Of a stretch of DNA of 22,690 nt, positions 7,146-15,309 are shown piece by piece; positions within the stretch are counted from its first letter, which is position 1, and each line of letters begins with the position of its first letter. Location: positions 1-22,690 of the forward strand of contig DAOTUC010000065.1 in NCBI GenBank assembly GCA_034437315.1. The letters run 5' to 3'. The notes under the pieces are model-generated. The model was given only the letters and a program-made list of their open reading frames with translations. It did not search any database and was not told where the DNA came from. Source of the DNA: DSAR01 sp034437315 (GTDB lineage Bacteria > Chloroflexota > Anaerolineae > B4-G1). A program made the position numbers and the translations under genes.

Positions 7146-8602
7146 AAGGCACCGGTCTCGCGTTCGCCTTCGGATGGGGCGCTTTTCAGCGTGTCGATTT
7201 CCTGTCCGAGCGCTTCGATCTCAGCTTGCAATGAATCCTCCCGCTTGGCCCACTCCTCGCGTAGCAAGAACATCTCCTGCGCCATCGTGTTGAGCATTTG
7301 TACCGTATCTACGTTGATCTGATTCTGCTGCTCGACAATGGGGTCGATGTACCAGCGTAGCAGGCGGCGGGTGATTTTCTGCAAGGCGGCCTTCACCTTG
7401 GGCCAGACCCCTGGAGGCCATTCGGGCCAGGCGATGGGCTGGTGTGGGTTGACTCGCGCCTTGAGCAGCGAGAGCGTGGCGGAGAGCATGGCGAGCGTCG
7501 GCTGATGCTGAAGCTTTTCCCCCCCGTCCAGAAGCCAGCGCTCGAGCAGGTCATCCACGACCGCTGGCGGGGCGGTGGAGACCATGCCGGAGGCCACCGT
7601 CTGGAACTCCGGCAGGTTGAGCGCCCGCAGTTGCGTCAGCACCTCAGTCAACGTCCGGCGCGATTGCTCAGGGTTCCCCGTCCCCAGCCGCTCGCGCCAG
7701 GCGATCAGTTCTTCTAAATCCAGCAGTGTCTTGAAGTATACCAGATCCATCACACCGTAGGCAAAGGTCCCGAAGCCGGTCTGTTGCTGGCGCAGGTCCC
7801 GCAGCCAGGCTGACTCGGCCTCGAAGAAATCACTGCGGAGGCGCTCGTCGGGCCAGAACTTGCAGACGAAGCGCAGCCGCCCCATCAGGTAGCTCAGGAT
7901 GCGATGGGGGGCCAGCGACGTCAGCGTGGAGGATTCATAGTGCACCGAGACCGCATGGGGCGCATAGCAGATGCGCCAGCCCGCCAGCCGCGCGCGGTAG
8001 GATAGGTCGGCGTCCTCATAGTTGATGGGGAAATAGCCCTCGTCCTCGTAACCGATCTCCTCGAGCGTCTCCCGGAGTATGCCCATGGCCGCGCCGGTGG
8101 CGAAGTCGGTCTCCCTGATCTCGACGTCATCCGGACGGTCGGGTGCGTGCTCGTCCACGTGGGAGGAAATGCCCTGCGCCGGATCAATCGCGCCGCCGCC
8201 ATACTGGATGGTGCCATCAGGATAGAGCAGTTTGCCGCCCACGACGCCGATGGCGGGATCGGTCTGGAAGGCGTCCACGAAGCACTCGATCCAATCGGGG
8301 CGCGCCTCGGTGTCCACGTTGGTCAGGATCAGGATGTCACCCTTGGCGGCGCGAAGCCCGACGTTGTTCCCGCCGGGCACACCCAGGTTCTCCTCGGTGC
8401 GGATGAGGCGCACGTGGGGGAAATCGCGCTCGACGATCTCGGCGGTGCGGTCGGGGGAGGCGTTGTCCACGACGATGATCTCATAGGCCGGGTAGGTCTG
8501 ACGGCTGAGCGATTCCAGGCAAGCGGTGACGAACTGCTCGCCGCCCCAGCCGAGGATGATGACGGAGACGAAGGGTTGCTCGGAGAGATGTACTTTACTC
8601 AT
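7142..8602 (-). CDS. GT2 glycosyltransferase (rhamnosyltransferase-like) with a helical tail
   Basis: A 486-residue cytoplasmic GT-A enzyme. Residues 11-230 form the GT2 domain: VSVIILGWGGEQFVTACLES (12-31), VVDNASPDRT (44-53), the donor/metal site LILTNVDTEARPDW (91-104), an acceptor-side GAAMGILRE and YEDADLSYRARLAGW (195-209) carrying the ED motif. This arrangement is that of WbbL-like deoxysugar transferases. The rest (230-486) is a family-variable helical extension: an amphipathic basic region around RRLLRWYIDPIVEQQNQIN (412-430), then a coiled coil (about 440-475), likely for membrane or partner contact. It overlaps the sulfotransferase gene before it by 8 nt and the fusion gene after it by 4 nt. 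Start ATG at 8600-8602; the ribosome site is weak, so coupling is likely. Confidence 0.9.
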   Translation of the reverse strand: MSKVHLSEQPFVSVIILGWGGEQFVTACLESLSRQTYPAYEIIVVDNASPDRTAEIVERDFPHVRLIRTEENLGVPGGNNVGLRAAKGDILILTNVDTEARPDWIECFVDAFQTDPAIGVVGGKLLYPDGTIQYGGGAIDPAQGISSHVDEHAPDRPDDVEIRETDFATGAAMGILRETLEEIGYEDEGYFPINYEDADLSYRARLAGWRICYAPHAVSVHYESSTLTSLAPHRILSYLMGRLRFVCKFWPDERLRSDFFEAESAWLRDLRQQQTGFGTFAYGVMDLVYFKTLLDLEELIAWRERLGTGNPEQSRRTLTEVLTQLRALNLPEFQTVASGMVSTAPPAVVDDLLERWLLDGGEKLQHQPTLAMLSATLSLLKARVNPHQPIAWPEWPPGVWPKVKAALQKITRRLLRWYIDPIVEQQNQINVDTVQMLNTMAQEMFLLREEWAKREDSLQAEIEALGQEIDTLKSAPSEGERETGAL

Positions 8603-10022
8603 TTCTCAAAAGCCAGGAGAGTATCCGGCGCAAGGTGGGGGTTTTGTTACCTGCTTCGGGCAGGGTCCGGGAGATAATCTCGGCGCTGCGCTGCACCGGT
8701 TCGGCAAGTGCCTTGTCAGAGGCGTAGGAATCTGGCGCGTGCTCGACGAACCAACGGGCGAAAGCGAGGCGGTCTTTGCCGAACACGTCGGGGAATGCGT
8801 CCGTGAGGTCATGGCGGATGTGATAGATGTAGAGGGCGAGGTTGGTGAGGATTGGTTCGGCGTCGGGACGGTGGGGGTCTTCCTCGGCTGGCTTGTTGCC
8901 CAAGGTAAACAAACTCCCTAGTATCGGTTGGGTGAACACTGGATCAAGATTATGTTCGGCCGAGCCACTTCGTATGAACCAGATGACATACTCGACCCGA
9001 TCCTCACCGAATAGGTCAGGAAACAAATTCTGAAGATCGGAGCGCGTACGATAGACGTAATAGGCGAGGTTGGTAACAACTGGCGCTTTCTTCTGCTGGA
9101 CTGGGTCCTCATCGGCGGGCGCGTTGAGCCAGGCGAAAAAGCTCTGCTCCGATGTCGATGTTTCGGCGCCGGCCCAGCGAGACTTCGACGCAGGATCGAG
9201 CAGCAAATAGAGCTTGATCACAATCCCAGGAACCTTGACGCCGTTATCGAACCTCTCGTTTTCCAGGAAGGGGTTCGTCGATTGGCGCGGTTTCGCCGGA
9301 GCGTCAATCAATGGGTCATTGGGGTCGAGCGTGTAACCCCAAGCCCGGAATATGGCGGGGTAAGGTTCGTGGTGACGAAAGACATCGATGATGTTATCGG
9401 GTAATTCATCCCGCCAGTTTCCAGGGCCGCCCTTGCGGAAAAAATTACCTTGGGGGTCATCATACAGCTTACGCAGCAGACTGAGATCACACAAGTCGAT
9501 GGCGCTTTCAATTCGGTGTGGCTCAACCGGGCGTATGCGGTTGGTCAGATCGGTGAGCGTCTTCACCGGATCGCGCCAGAGGTCTTCGTAGCGCACAATG
9601 AGCGATTGGCCCGTTTCCATCCAGTCCAAGGGGATATACAACCCGTGGAAAAAATCCTCTTTGACATACTGCTCCGTATGCTCCCCAATCCGCTCGCCAT
9701 CGAGCAAGAGCATGGTTGAACGGCCCAGGTCGCTGTTGGGGTTATAGGATTTGTTCTGCATCATGTGCCACAGTGACACGAGCAAGTCTCCGGGATGGCG
9801 CAACATCGTGACGAAGAAGACCTGATGGCGCTCCGCCCAGGCCAGCAAATCCGGTTCAGGGTAATAGTGCTGCAAGGCCACCCACGCTGGGCCTTGTTGA
9901 TCGGCTATGTGCAGATCGAAAGTGGGCGGCAGCTCCACTTCCGGCAAGCCATAGATGGACGAGAGGAGATGGGTCATCCAGGTATTGCCCGTTTTGGGTG
10001 CGCTGGCTACGATAATTTTCAT
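8595..10022 (-). CDS. Sulfotransferase with duplicated C-terminal module (copy B)
   Basis: A 475-residue PAPS-dependent sulfotransferase. The 5'-phosphosulfate loop is ASAPKTGNTWMTHLL (6-20), the 3'-phosphate site is RHPGDLLVSLWHMM (75-88), and RKGGPGNWRDEL (196-207) matches the conserved basic-GxxGxW element of the Sulfotransfer_1 family. The catalytic domain ends near 240. The remainder holds two tandem copies (about 295-367 and 371-445, period 76) of a module with core TNLA-x-Y-x-Y-x-x-R-x-DL-x-x-x-FPD-x-FG-x-DR. The front of the second copy is degraded (LFTLGNKPAEEDP against FFAWLNAPADEDP in the first). It is a paralogue of the next gene upstream, similar over the full length, and begins 1 nt after that gene's stop. 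Probable role: sulfation of the nascent glycan in the cytoplasm. The repeat module may bind glycan or a partner protein; that is inference. Confidence 0.87.
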   Translation of the reverse strand: MKIIVASAPKTGNTWMTHLLSSIYGLPEVELPPTFDLHIADQQGPAWVALQHYYPEPDLLAWAERHQVFFVTMLRHPGDLLVSLWHMMQNKSYNPNSDLGRSTMLLLDGERIGEHTEQYVKEDFFHGLYIPLDWMETGQSLIVRYEDLWRDPVKTLTDLTNRIRPVEPHRIESAIDLCDLSLLRKLYDDPQGNFFRKGGPGNWRDELPDNIIDVFRHHEPYPAIFRAWGYTLDPNDPLIDAPAKPRQSTNPFLENERFDNGVKVPGIVIKLYLLLDPASKSRWAGAETSTSEQSFFAWLNAPADEDPVQQKKAPVVTNLAYYVYRTRSDLQNLFPDLFGEDRVEYVIWFIRSGSAEHNLDPVFTQPILGSLFTLGNKPAEEDPHRPDAEPILTNLALYIYHIRHDLTDAFPDVFGKDRLAFARWFVEHAPDSYASDKALAEPVQRSAEIISRTLPEAGNKTPTLRRILSWLLRNE

Positions 10023-10023
10023 A

Positions 10024-11505
10024 TCACTCGTGCTTTGAAATCCGGGCGCGTATCTTTCCCACCAACTTCGACAACGTCAGGCGCATAGACATTATGAGCG
10101 CCAGGGCGGGGTTGTGAGCTTCAGGGAGAGTCTGATGGATAATGCGCGCGCTGCTGCGTATGCCATCACTAAATGCCTCGCCAGAAGTGTATCGATCAGG
10201 TGCGTAATTGACGAACCAGCGGGCGAAATTCAGGCGGTCTTTCCCGAACACATCCGGGAAAGCCTCCTGAAGATCGGAGCGGATGTGATAGATATAGAGA
10301 GCCAGATTGGTGAGGGCCGGTTTTACCTCTGGGGTTGGATCCTCATCGGCCGGCGCGTCACACCACGCGAGAAAATCATCACCCATCGGCTTGATGAAGG
10401 CTTGGTCAAGGTCATACTCCGCCGGAGCGTTGAAGATGCACCAGGCGATGTACCTGGTGCGATCTTGGCCGAATAAGTCGGGGAATAGCTTCTGGATGTC
10501 CGGGCGCGTGTGATATACGTAATGGGCCAGGTTAGTCACAAGGGGCTCTTGGTCGCTTCGCTGATGGAGCTCGTCAACTGGCGCATTGAGCCAGGCGAAA
10601 AAGCTACCCTTCGAAGTTGAGGTCTCTTCCCCCAACCAGCGTGCTTTCAACTCAGGATCGAGCAATAGATAGCGTTTAACGGCTATCACGGGAACTTTGA
10701 CGCCATTGTCGAACTGATTGCCTTTCAAGAAGGGATTTTTAGAAGCACGCGGTTTCGCTGGCGCATCGATCAGGGGATCACGGGGATCGAGCGTGTAGCC
10801 GAGTTCGCGAAACAGGCCTGGATAGGGTTCTTGAGTGCGTAGAACTTCGACGATATTATCCGGTAGTTCCTCTCGCCAACTGCCGGGGCCGCCCTTGCGA
10901 TAAAACTCACCATCGGGGTCGTTGTAGAGCTTGCGCAGCAGATTTATATCGCACACGTCGATGGCACTCTGAATTCGGTCAGGATCGGCAGGCTGGATTT
11001 GACCCGTCAACTTTGCGAGCGTCTTCACCGGATCGCGCCAGAGATCCTCGTAGCGCACGACGAAAGACCGGCCCGACTTCATCCAGTCCAGCGAGATATG
11101 CAACACGTGGAAGAAGTTCTCTTTGGCATAGCTTGTGGCATACTCCCCCATCCGGCCGCCATCGAGCGGTAATTTCCTGGCCGCAGGCCCCACGTTAACA
11201 TTCGGGTCATCCACCTGGTGGAGAAACATATGCCATATCGATACCAAAACGTCACCAGGATGGCGGACCATCGTGACAAACTGGGCCTGGTTTTCATCCG
11301 CCCAAGTCAGCAGCTCTGGCTCAGGGTAATAGTGCTGCAAAGTGATCCATCGTGGCCCTTGACGGTCGAGCGCGGCTATGTCAAGATCGGGCGGTACGAT
11401 CACTTCCGGCAAATCGTAGATAGCCGAGAGAAGGTGGGTCATCCACGTGTTCCCCGTCTTCGGTGTGCTGACAATCATAATCCGCAAATTCTCGAAGTTA
11501 CGCAT
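10024..11505 (-). CDS. Sulfotransferase with duplicated C-terminal module (copy A)
   Basis: 493 residues. The 5'-phosphosulfate loop is STPKTGNTWMTHLL (13-26), the 3'-phosphate site is RHPGDVLVSIWHMF (81-94), and RKGGPGSWREEL is at 203-214. Two well-preserved C-terminal repeats begin at FFAWLNAPVDE (302) and FLAWCDAPADEDP (378), each continuing with TNLA-x-Y-[VI]-Y-x-x-R-x-D-[IL]-Q-x-x-FPD-[LV]-FG-[QK]-DR (324-349 and 399-424). A basic tail (about 470-493) could contact membrane. By eye it is some 60-65% identical to the adjacent copy B, so the pair arose by tandem duplication. The start is ATG 11503-11505 because AGGGGAG stands 6 nt upstream; an ATG two codons earlier directly touches that site. 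The gene follows the membrane protein by 17 nt. Differences between the copies in the region after the 3'-phosphate site suggest different acceptors. Confidence 0.87.
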   Translation of the reverse strand: MRNFENLRIMIVSTPKTGNTWMTHLLSAIYDLPEVIVPPDLDIAALDRQGPRWITLQHYYPEPELLTWADENQAQFVTMVRHPGDVLVSIWHMFLHQVDDPNVNVGPAARKLPLDGGRMGEYATSYAKENFFHVLHISLDWMKSGRSFVVRYEDLWRDPVKTLAKLTGQIQPADPDRIQSAIDVCDINLLRKLYNDPDGEFYRKGGPGSWREELPDNIVEVLRTQEPYPGLFRELGYTLDPRDPLIDAPAKPRASKNPFLKGNQFDNGVKVPVIAVKRYLLLDPELKARWLGEETSTSKGSFFAWLNAPVDELHQRSDQEPLVTNLAHYVYHTRPDIQKLFPDLFGQDRTRYIAWCIFNAPAEYDLDQAFIKPMGDDFLAWCDAPADEDPTPEVKPALTNLALYIYHIRSDLQEAFPDVFGKDRLNFARWFVNYAPDRYTSGEAFSDGIRSSARIIHQTLPEAHNPALALIMSMRLTLSKLVGKIRARISKHE

Positions 11506-11511
11506 CCTCAT

Positions 11512-11518
11512 CTCCCCT
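11512..11518 (-). promoter_or_regulatory. Ribosome binding site for sulfotransferase copy A
   Basis: AGGGGAG on the minus strand, 6 nt before the ATG at 11503-11505. It decides between two in-frame ATGs, the first of which is adjacent to the site and therefore unlikely. Confidence 0.7.
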
Positions 11519-11522
11519 AATT

Positions 11523-14048
11523 TTATTGCCGTTCTGTGTGCTGCATTATAGATAACTGCCGCAAGCCAACCATAAGATGTCGAGCATCTCCATTCGGTTG
11601 CACAGGGATCGTTGCTTCTTCCAAAGCTGAGAAAATGAAATAGTTTTTACCAGGTTCAAGTTGCACAACAAAATCAAGCACAGAGTTCTCGGAAAAGGTT
11701 TCTGATCGTGCCAAGTTTTGTATTTTCTCCTCGTTCCATAATGATAATGAGACTGTACGAGATGTATCGTGCCGACTTGGCCCAGACATTACATCAAATC
11801 GCAGGACAACTTTGCGCGAGTCCTTGGACCATATGGCTCCCTCTAGCCCTTCTTCAGGACCGGTTCCCAACCACAGGAACCCTTGTTCTACAGGGCCAGC
11901 GTCTTCCACAGGCCAAGGGGGCCTTATCGTAGGGTCAACGCTCACTTTACCCTGCAAAGAAGGATCAACGATAATCAAAGGCATTTGAGAAGGTGCCCGA
12001 AGTGTGTCAAAAATGCGCTGATCCTTCACCTCAATGGACTCGAAGAGGCGCATGTGCTCGCTTTCAAGCGGGATATCGCTGAACCCAGGATGCTTCACTA
12101 GCCAAGTGACCATCTCCACTGTGCTTATGTGCGGCTTCCACATAAAACCGACTGCGCGTTCATCCTCAACAAGTATATGCGTGATTTGCTTATCCTCGAT
12201 CAAATCTTGCATACGTATTTCATCAAAGGGCGACTTCCCCCAGGAAGTCACTTGGTTGGCATAACCCGCGTGGGGAGCAAAGAGGGCATAATCTCGTGTC
12301 CCTTGAGAACCGACAAGAAGAATATGTGAGCCGGCGGGTATGTAACTCAAAGCTTCAGAAAACGGCTCCTGAATTTTCTCTAGGGGAATGGGCGATACAA
12401 CCCGAGACTCAATTCTCAGTGTCTGCAACTTGAAAGGAGCGTAAATCATGTATGCAATTAAAATCATAGATACGGCCCTGAGTAGCTTGTACTTTACAAA
12501 CAACCTGTTCAGTAAGGCTGTACTGATTACCACACCGATCGCATAAGGCGCTACCAAGAAACGTTCAGGGACTCTGGCGTGGATCATCCAACGAACCAAA
12601 AAAACCACCCCACAGAGAAACGGCAATTCCAAGATCACGAGGATAGATAAGGGTGTAAGTTTAAATCTTGGATAGGAGCCAATCCAATCCCGGAGCAGGT
12701 ATACCAGGCCCAGGATCAACATCGGTAACCAGAAAAAACCTCCCAATGAAAACTTATCCGCGTACTCCGGTATTTCGTAAACATAGATGCCAGGCCAGCG
12801 CGATGTTTCTCTCTCCAGTGGTAAAGGCTTATCTGCATTAAGGAAGGCAATCACATCATTACCAAAGTTACTCAAATGCTTTCTAAGACCAAGTGAGGGG
12901 ACTTCCGGAAACTCAAATAACAGGAATGGGAAGCGGACAGCATGGGTGTAAATTTGAATAGCGCTTACATCGCTAGAGTGAACATCTTGCATGGCTTTCG
13001 AGCCTAGGATATGACCATGATTTGCCAGGTTGAATCCGAAAACGACAATCAAGCCACTTAGTAGCAGTCCCATCGCAATTCCCGTTAAGGCCGCTCCTAA
13101 TTTCAGAGAACTGTTTCTTTTTCCTAACAGCCACAACAAGAAGATGGCTGCAGGCAATAAAGATAACGCCGTGAATTTAACATTAACGCTCAGTATTGAG
13201 AACAAAGCCAAGAAGAACAGGGTTTTTCTGGCTCGATCAGGCCGCTTATATGCTCTAACCGCCCAAAATCCTGTACCGAGACTGAAAACGGCAAGCCAGA
13301 TCTCGGGTTTTAGGCCAACGGATTGCTCTATTACAATTGGTGTGCCTGTGAAAATCAAAGTTCCTGCCAACGAGATTTTCTTACCGATCTCCAGCTCCCG
13401 CAGGAGAAAATACAAGCCGATTACAGCCACGGGATGTCCCAGCCAAAACACTATGCGACCAATTACTTCTTCCTTGGTGAAGAGTATGGGATATAGAAAA
13501 AACAGCTCCGAGCCATACGGAAACACATTCTGTCGGTCATTATGAGTGGCATAGGGAAAGATGGTGCGGTTCTGCGTCCAATACAGAACACGGGAGGCAT
13601 GATACATCCTCTCGTCCCCTCCCCTAATTGGTGTCAGATACCGTTCCAAGCCTGAAAACAGCACAAAAATCGTTACAAGCGACAACAGCACCAAAGCGCC
13701 CGCGGACAATGAGGACAAAAAGGAACGCATTGTGGAGAATGACTGCTTAATCGCATCAACTGGATGAATGGGCAGCAGTTTGAAGGAGCGTGGAAATAAC
13801 TTCCTGATCACAAAGATAGTCAGGACAAAAACAGTCACTTGCGACACTAACCACACGAGGCCCACCAATTGGTTAAGGAGAGATGTAGCTAGACTAAGTG
13901 CTCCCAGATGCAAACTGATGGTTGCCACAAAAACCCAGAACCTCTCGCGAGGTATTTGGGTAGTGTAGTAAGCGATCAGCAATGAAGACCAGCATAACAC
14001 TACCGACGATGCGATCAGGCCTAGGATTCCAGCTTCAGGTAACATCAT
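11523..14048 (-). CDS. GT-C-like polytopic membrane glycosyltransferase
   Basis: An 841-residue integral membrane protein. I count about 12-13 hydrophobic segments between residues 7 and about 560 (for example 7-27, 36-56, 62-82, 115-133, 195-215 and several from 225 to 340). After the fourth segment an extracytoplasmic loop carries RGGDERMYHASRVLYWTQN (142-160) and later YATHNDRQNVFPYG. The acidic pair in such a loop is where GT-C enzymes using polyprenyl-phosphate sugars keep their catalytic aspartate. Residues about 570-700 are soluble, and about 705-841 look like a beta-sandwich, possibly a sugar-binding domain. The gene is visibly AT-richer than its neighbours (a sampled 60-nt line is 45% GC), suggesting separate acquisition. 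It follows the GT4 gene by 4 nt, with weak ribosome binding. It probably modifies glycan or protein on the outer face. An unrelated polytopic transporter is less likely. Confidence 0.72.
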   Translation of the reverse strand: MMLPEAGILGLIASSVVLCWSSLLIAYYTTQIPRERFWVFVATISLHLGALSLATSLLNQLVGLVWLVSQVTVFVLTIFVIRKLFPRSFKLLPIHPVDAIKQSFSTMRSFLSSLSAGALVLLSLVTIFVLFSGLERYLTPIRGGDERMYHASRVLYWTQNRTIFPYATHNDRQNVFPYGSELFFLYPILFTKEEVIGRIVFWLGHPVAVIGLYFLLRELEIGKKISLAGTLIFTGTPIVIEQSVGLKPEIWLAVFSLGTGFWAVRAYKRPDRARKTLFFLALFSILSVNVKFTALSLLPAAIFLLWLLGKRNSSLKLGAALTGIAMGLLLSGLIVVFGFNLANHGHILGSKAMQDVHSSDVSAIQIYTHAVRFPFLLFEFPEVPSLGLRKHLSNFGNDVIAFLNADKPLPLERETSRWPGIYVYEIPEYADKFSLGGFFWLPMLILGLVYLLRDWIGSYPRFKLTPLSILVILELPFLCGVVFLVRWMIHARVPERFLVAPYAIGVVISTALLNRLFVKYKLLRAVSMILIAYMIYAPFKLQTLRIESRVVSPIPLEKIQEPFSEALSYIPAGSHILLVGSQGTRDYALFAPHAGYANQVTSWGKSPFDEIRMQDLIEDKQITHILVEDERAVGFMWKPHISTVEMVTWLVKHPGFSDIPLESEHMRLFESIEVKDQRIFDTLRAPSQMPLIIVDPSLQGKVSVDPTIRPPWPVEDAGPVEQGFLWLGTGPEEGLEGAIWSKDSRKVVLRFDVMSGPSRHDTSRTVSLSLWNEEKIQNLARSETFSENSVLDFVVQLEPGKNYFIFSALEEATIPVQPNGDARHLMVGLRQLSIMQHTERQ

Positions 14049-14052
14049 TGTT

Positions 14053-15300
14053 CTATAGAGGGTTGAAGTTTTCTATCGCCTCTTCATACGCAGCCCTAAA
14101 CCGAGCGACGGCCACATCCCAGGTATGCTGAACCAACACCTTCTCCTTCCCACACTGCCCCATCCGTTCACGCAATCCCGCGTCGGTCAACAACTCCAGG
14201 ATTGCCGAGGCTAACTGGGGCGCATCCCGATAGTCGACCAACAAGCCATCCCGCCACTCGTCGATCACGGAGGGGATCGCGCCGCGGCGACAGCCGATGA
14301 CGGGCTTGCCGGCCGCCCAGGCCTCGACGAACGTGATCCCAAAAGACTCGTGGCCCGATGGCGAGACGAACACATCACAGGCGGCGAAAATATGTGGCTT
14401 CTCCTCCTCGGCGAAGTTCGGTATGTGCTGAATGCGCTCTCGCTCCTGAGGGGAGAATTCCTCCAAAATGCGATCCAGGTGCTGCGAATAAGCCGTGCGC
14501 CCGCCAGCCACGATCAGGCGCGCTTCGGGCAATTGCCGCCAGACCAACCGCATCGCCTGGTAGAGTACGTCAATGCCTTTGTGCACAGATTGCTGGCCCA
14601 CGAAGGCGATAATCGGCGCATCTTCCCATCCGAACCTGCTGCGCAGTGGCCTGCCATCGGCATTCTCAAACGGTTCGGGGTTTACGCCCGGCGAAGCGAT
14701 CCGTATTTTGTCAGGCGAGAATCCTTTGGCGATCAAGAAATCGCGTTCAAAGGTCGTGTTGGCCAAATACATATCACAGGCAGCGATGGCCTTGTAAATA
14801 ATCGGTCGATCATAGCTCCAACGCTGTCCCGGATGAAGGGCGCCGTGATACAATAAGGGGATGTGGTTGAAGCGCTTGCCAATCGCGGCGTAATACATAT
14901 GTAAAAGTGGGAAAGCCGAGGCTGCCAGCACATCGGCCTTTGCACGCCGAATCGCGTCGAACATTGGCCACGAGATCGGCCCGTGATACAGGGTGCGAAG
15001 CACGTCGTTAAAGGGCCAGTTACCCTCGAAGGCTTTCCTTTGCAAATCATCGATGCGCGGCGCGATACGGTTGTTGACCGGGAAGCGGCGTATTTTCACG
15101 CTGTTGAGCTCCTCGCCCTCGCGGATCGGGATCGTCGGCTGATCGGGATCCACGAACATCCCTGGATTATAACCGTTAGTTGTGAAGACCGTCACCCGGT
15201 CGTCATATTGCGCCACCAGGCGCTCCGATATCTGCTGAAACAGAAACTCGGTGCCGCCGATGGCCGGCGGATAGCCGTGGACGACGTGCAGGATCTCCAT
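14053..15300 (-). CDS. GT4 family glycosyltransferase
   Basis: A 415-residue GT-B retaining transferase. The N-terminal glycine-rich acceptor loop is HGYPPAIGGTEFL (8-20). The donor-binding half starts near 228 with IIAFVGQQSVHKGIDVLYQA (230-249, basic residue of the diphosphate site) and carries the EX7E signature ESFGITFVE (318-326), followed by AAGKPVIGCRRGAIPSVI. Length and layout are normal for the GT4 family, and no signal peptide or membrane helix is evident, so it acts in the cytoplasm on a lipid-linked acceptor. It starts 9 nt after the pyrophosphorylase stop codon, with only a weak AGG-type ribosome site, and is followed after 4 nt by the membrane protein. The donor sugar cannot be inferred; the adjoining pyrophosphorylase could supply it. 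Confidence 0.9.
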   Translation of the reverse strand: MEILHVVHGYPPAIGGTEFLFQQISERLVAQYDDRVTVFTTNGYNPGMFVDPDQPTIPIREGEELNSVKIRRFPVNNRIAPRIDDLQRKAFEGNWPFNDVLRTLYHGPISWPMFDAIRRAKADVLAASAFPLLHMYYAAIGKRFNHIPLLYHGALHPGQRWSYDRPIIYKAIAACDMYLANTTFERDFLIAKGFSPDKIRIASPGVNPEPFENADGRPLRSRFGWEDAPIIAFVGQQSVHKGIDVLYQAMRLVWRQLPEARLIVAGGRTAYSQHLDRILEEFSPQERERIQHIPNFAEEEKPHIFAACDVFVSPSGHESFGITFVEAWAAGKPVIGCRRGAIPSVIDEWRDGLLVDYRDAPQLASAILELLTDAGLRERMGQCGKEKVLVQHTWDVAVARFRAAYEEAIENFNPL

Positions 15301-15309
15301 GTGCGACGC

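Noticed and set aside
13030..13545. Plus-strand frame of 171 codons opposite the GT-C gene
   Set aside because: Antisense to hydrophobic helices of the membrane protein; no ribosome binding site or family resemblance.
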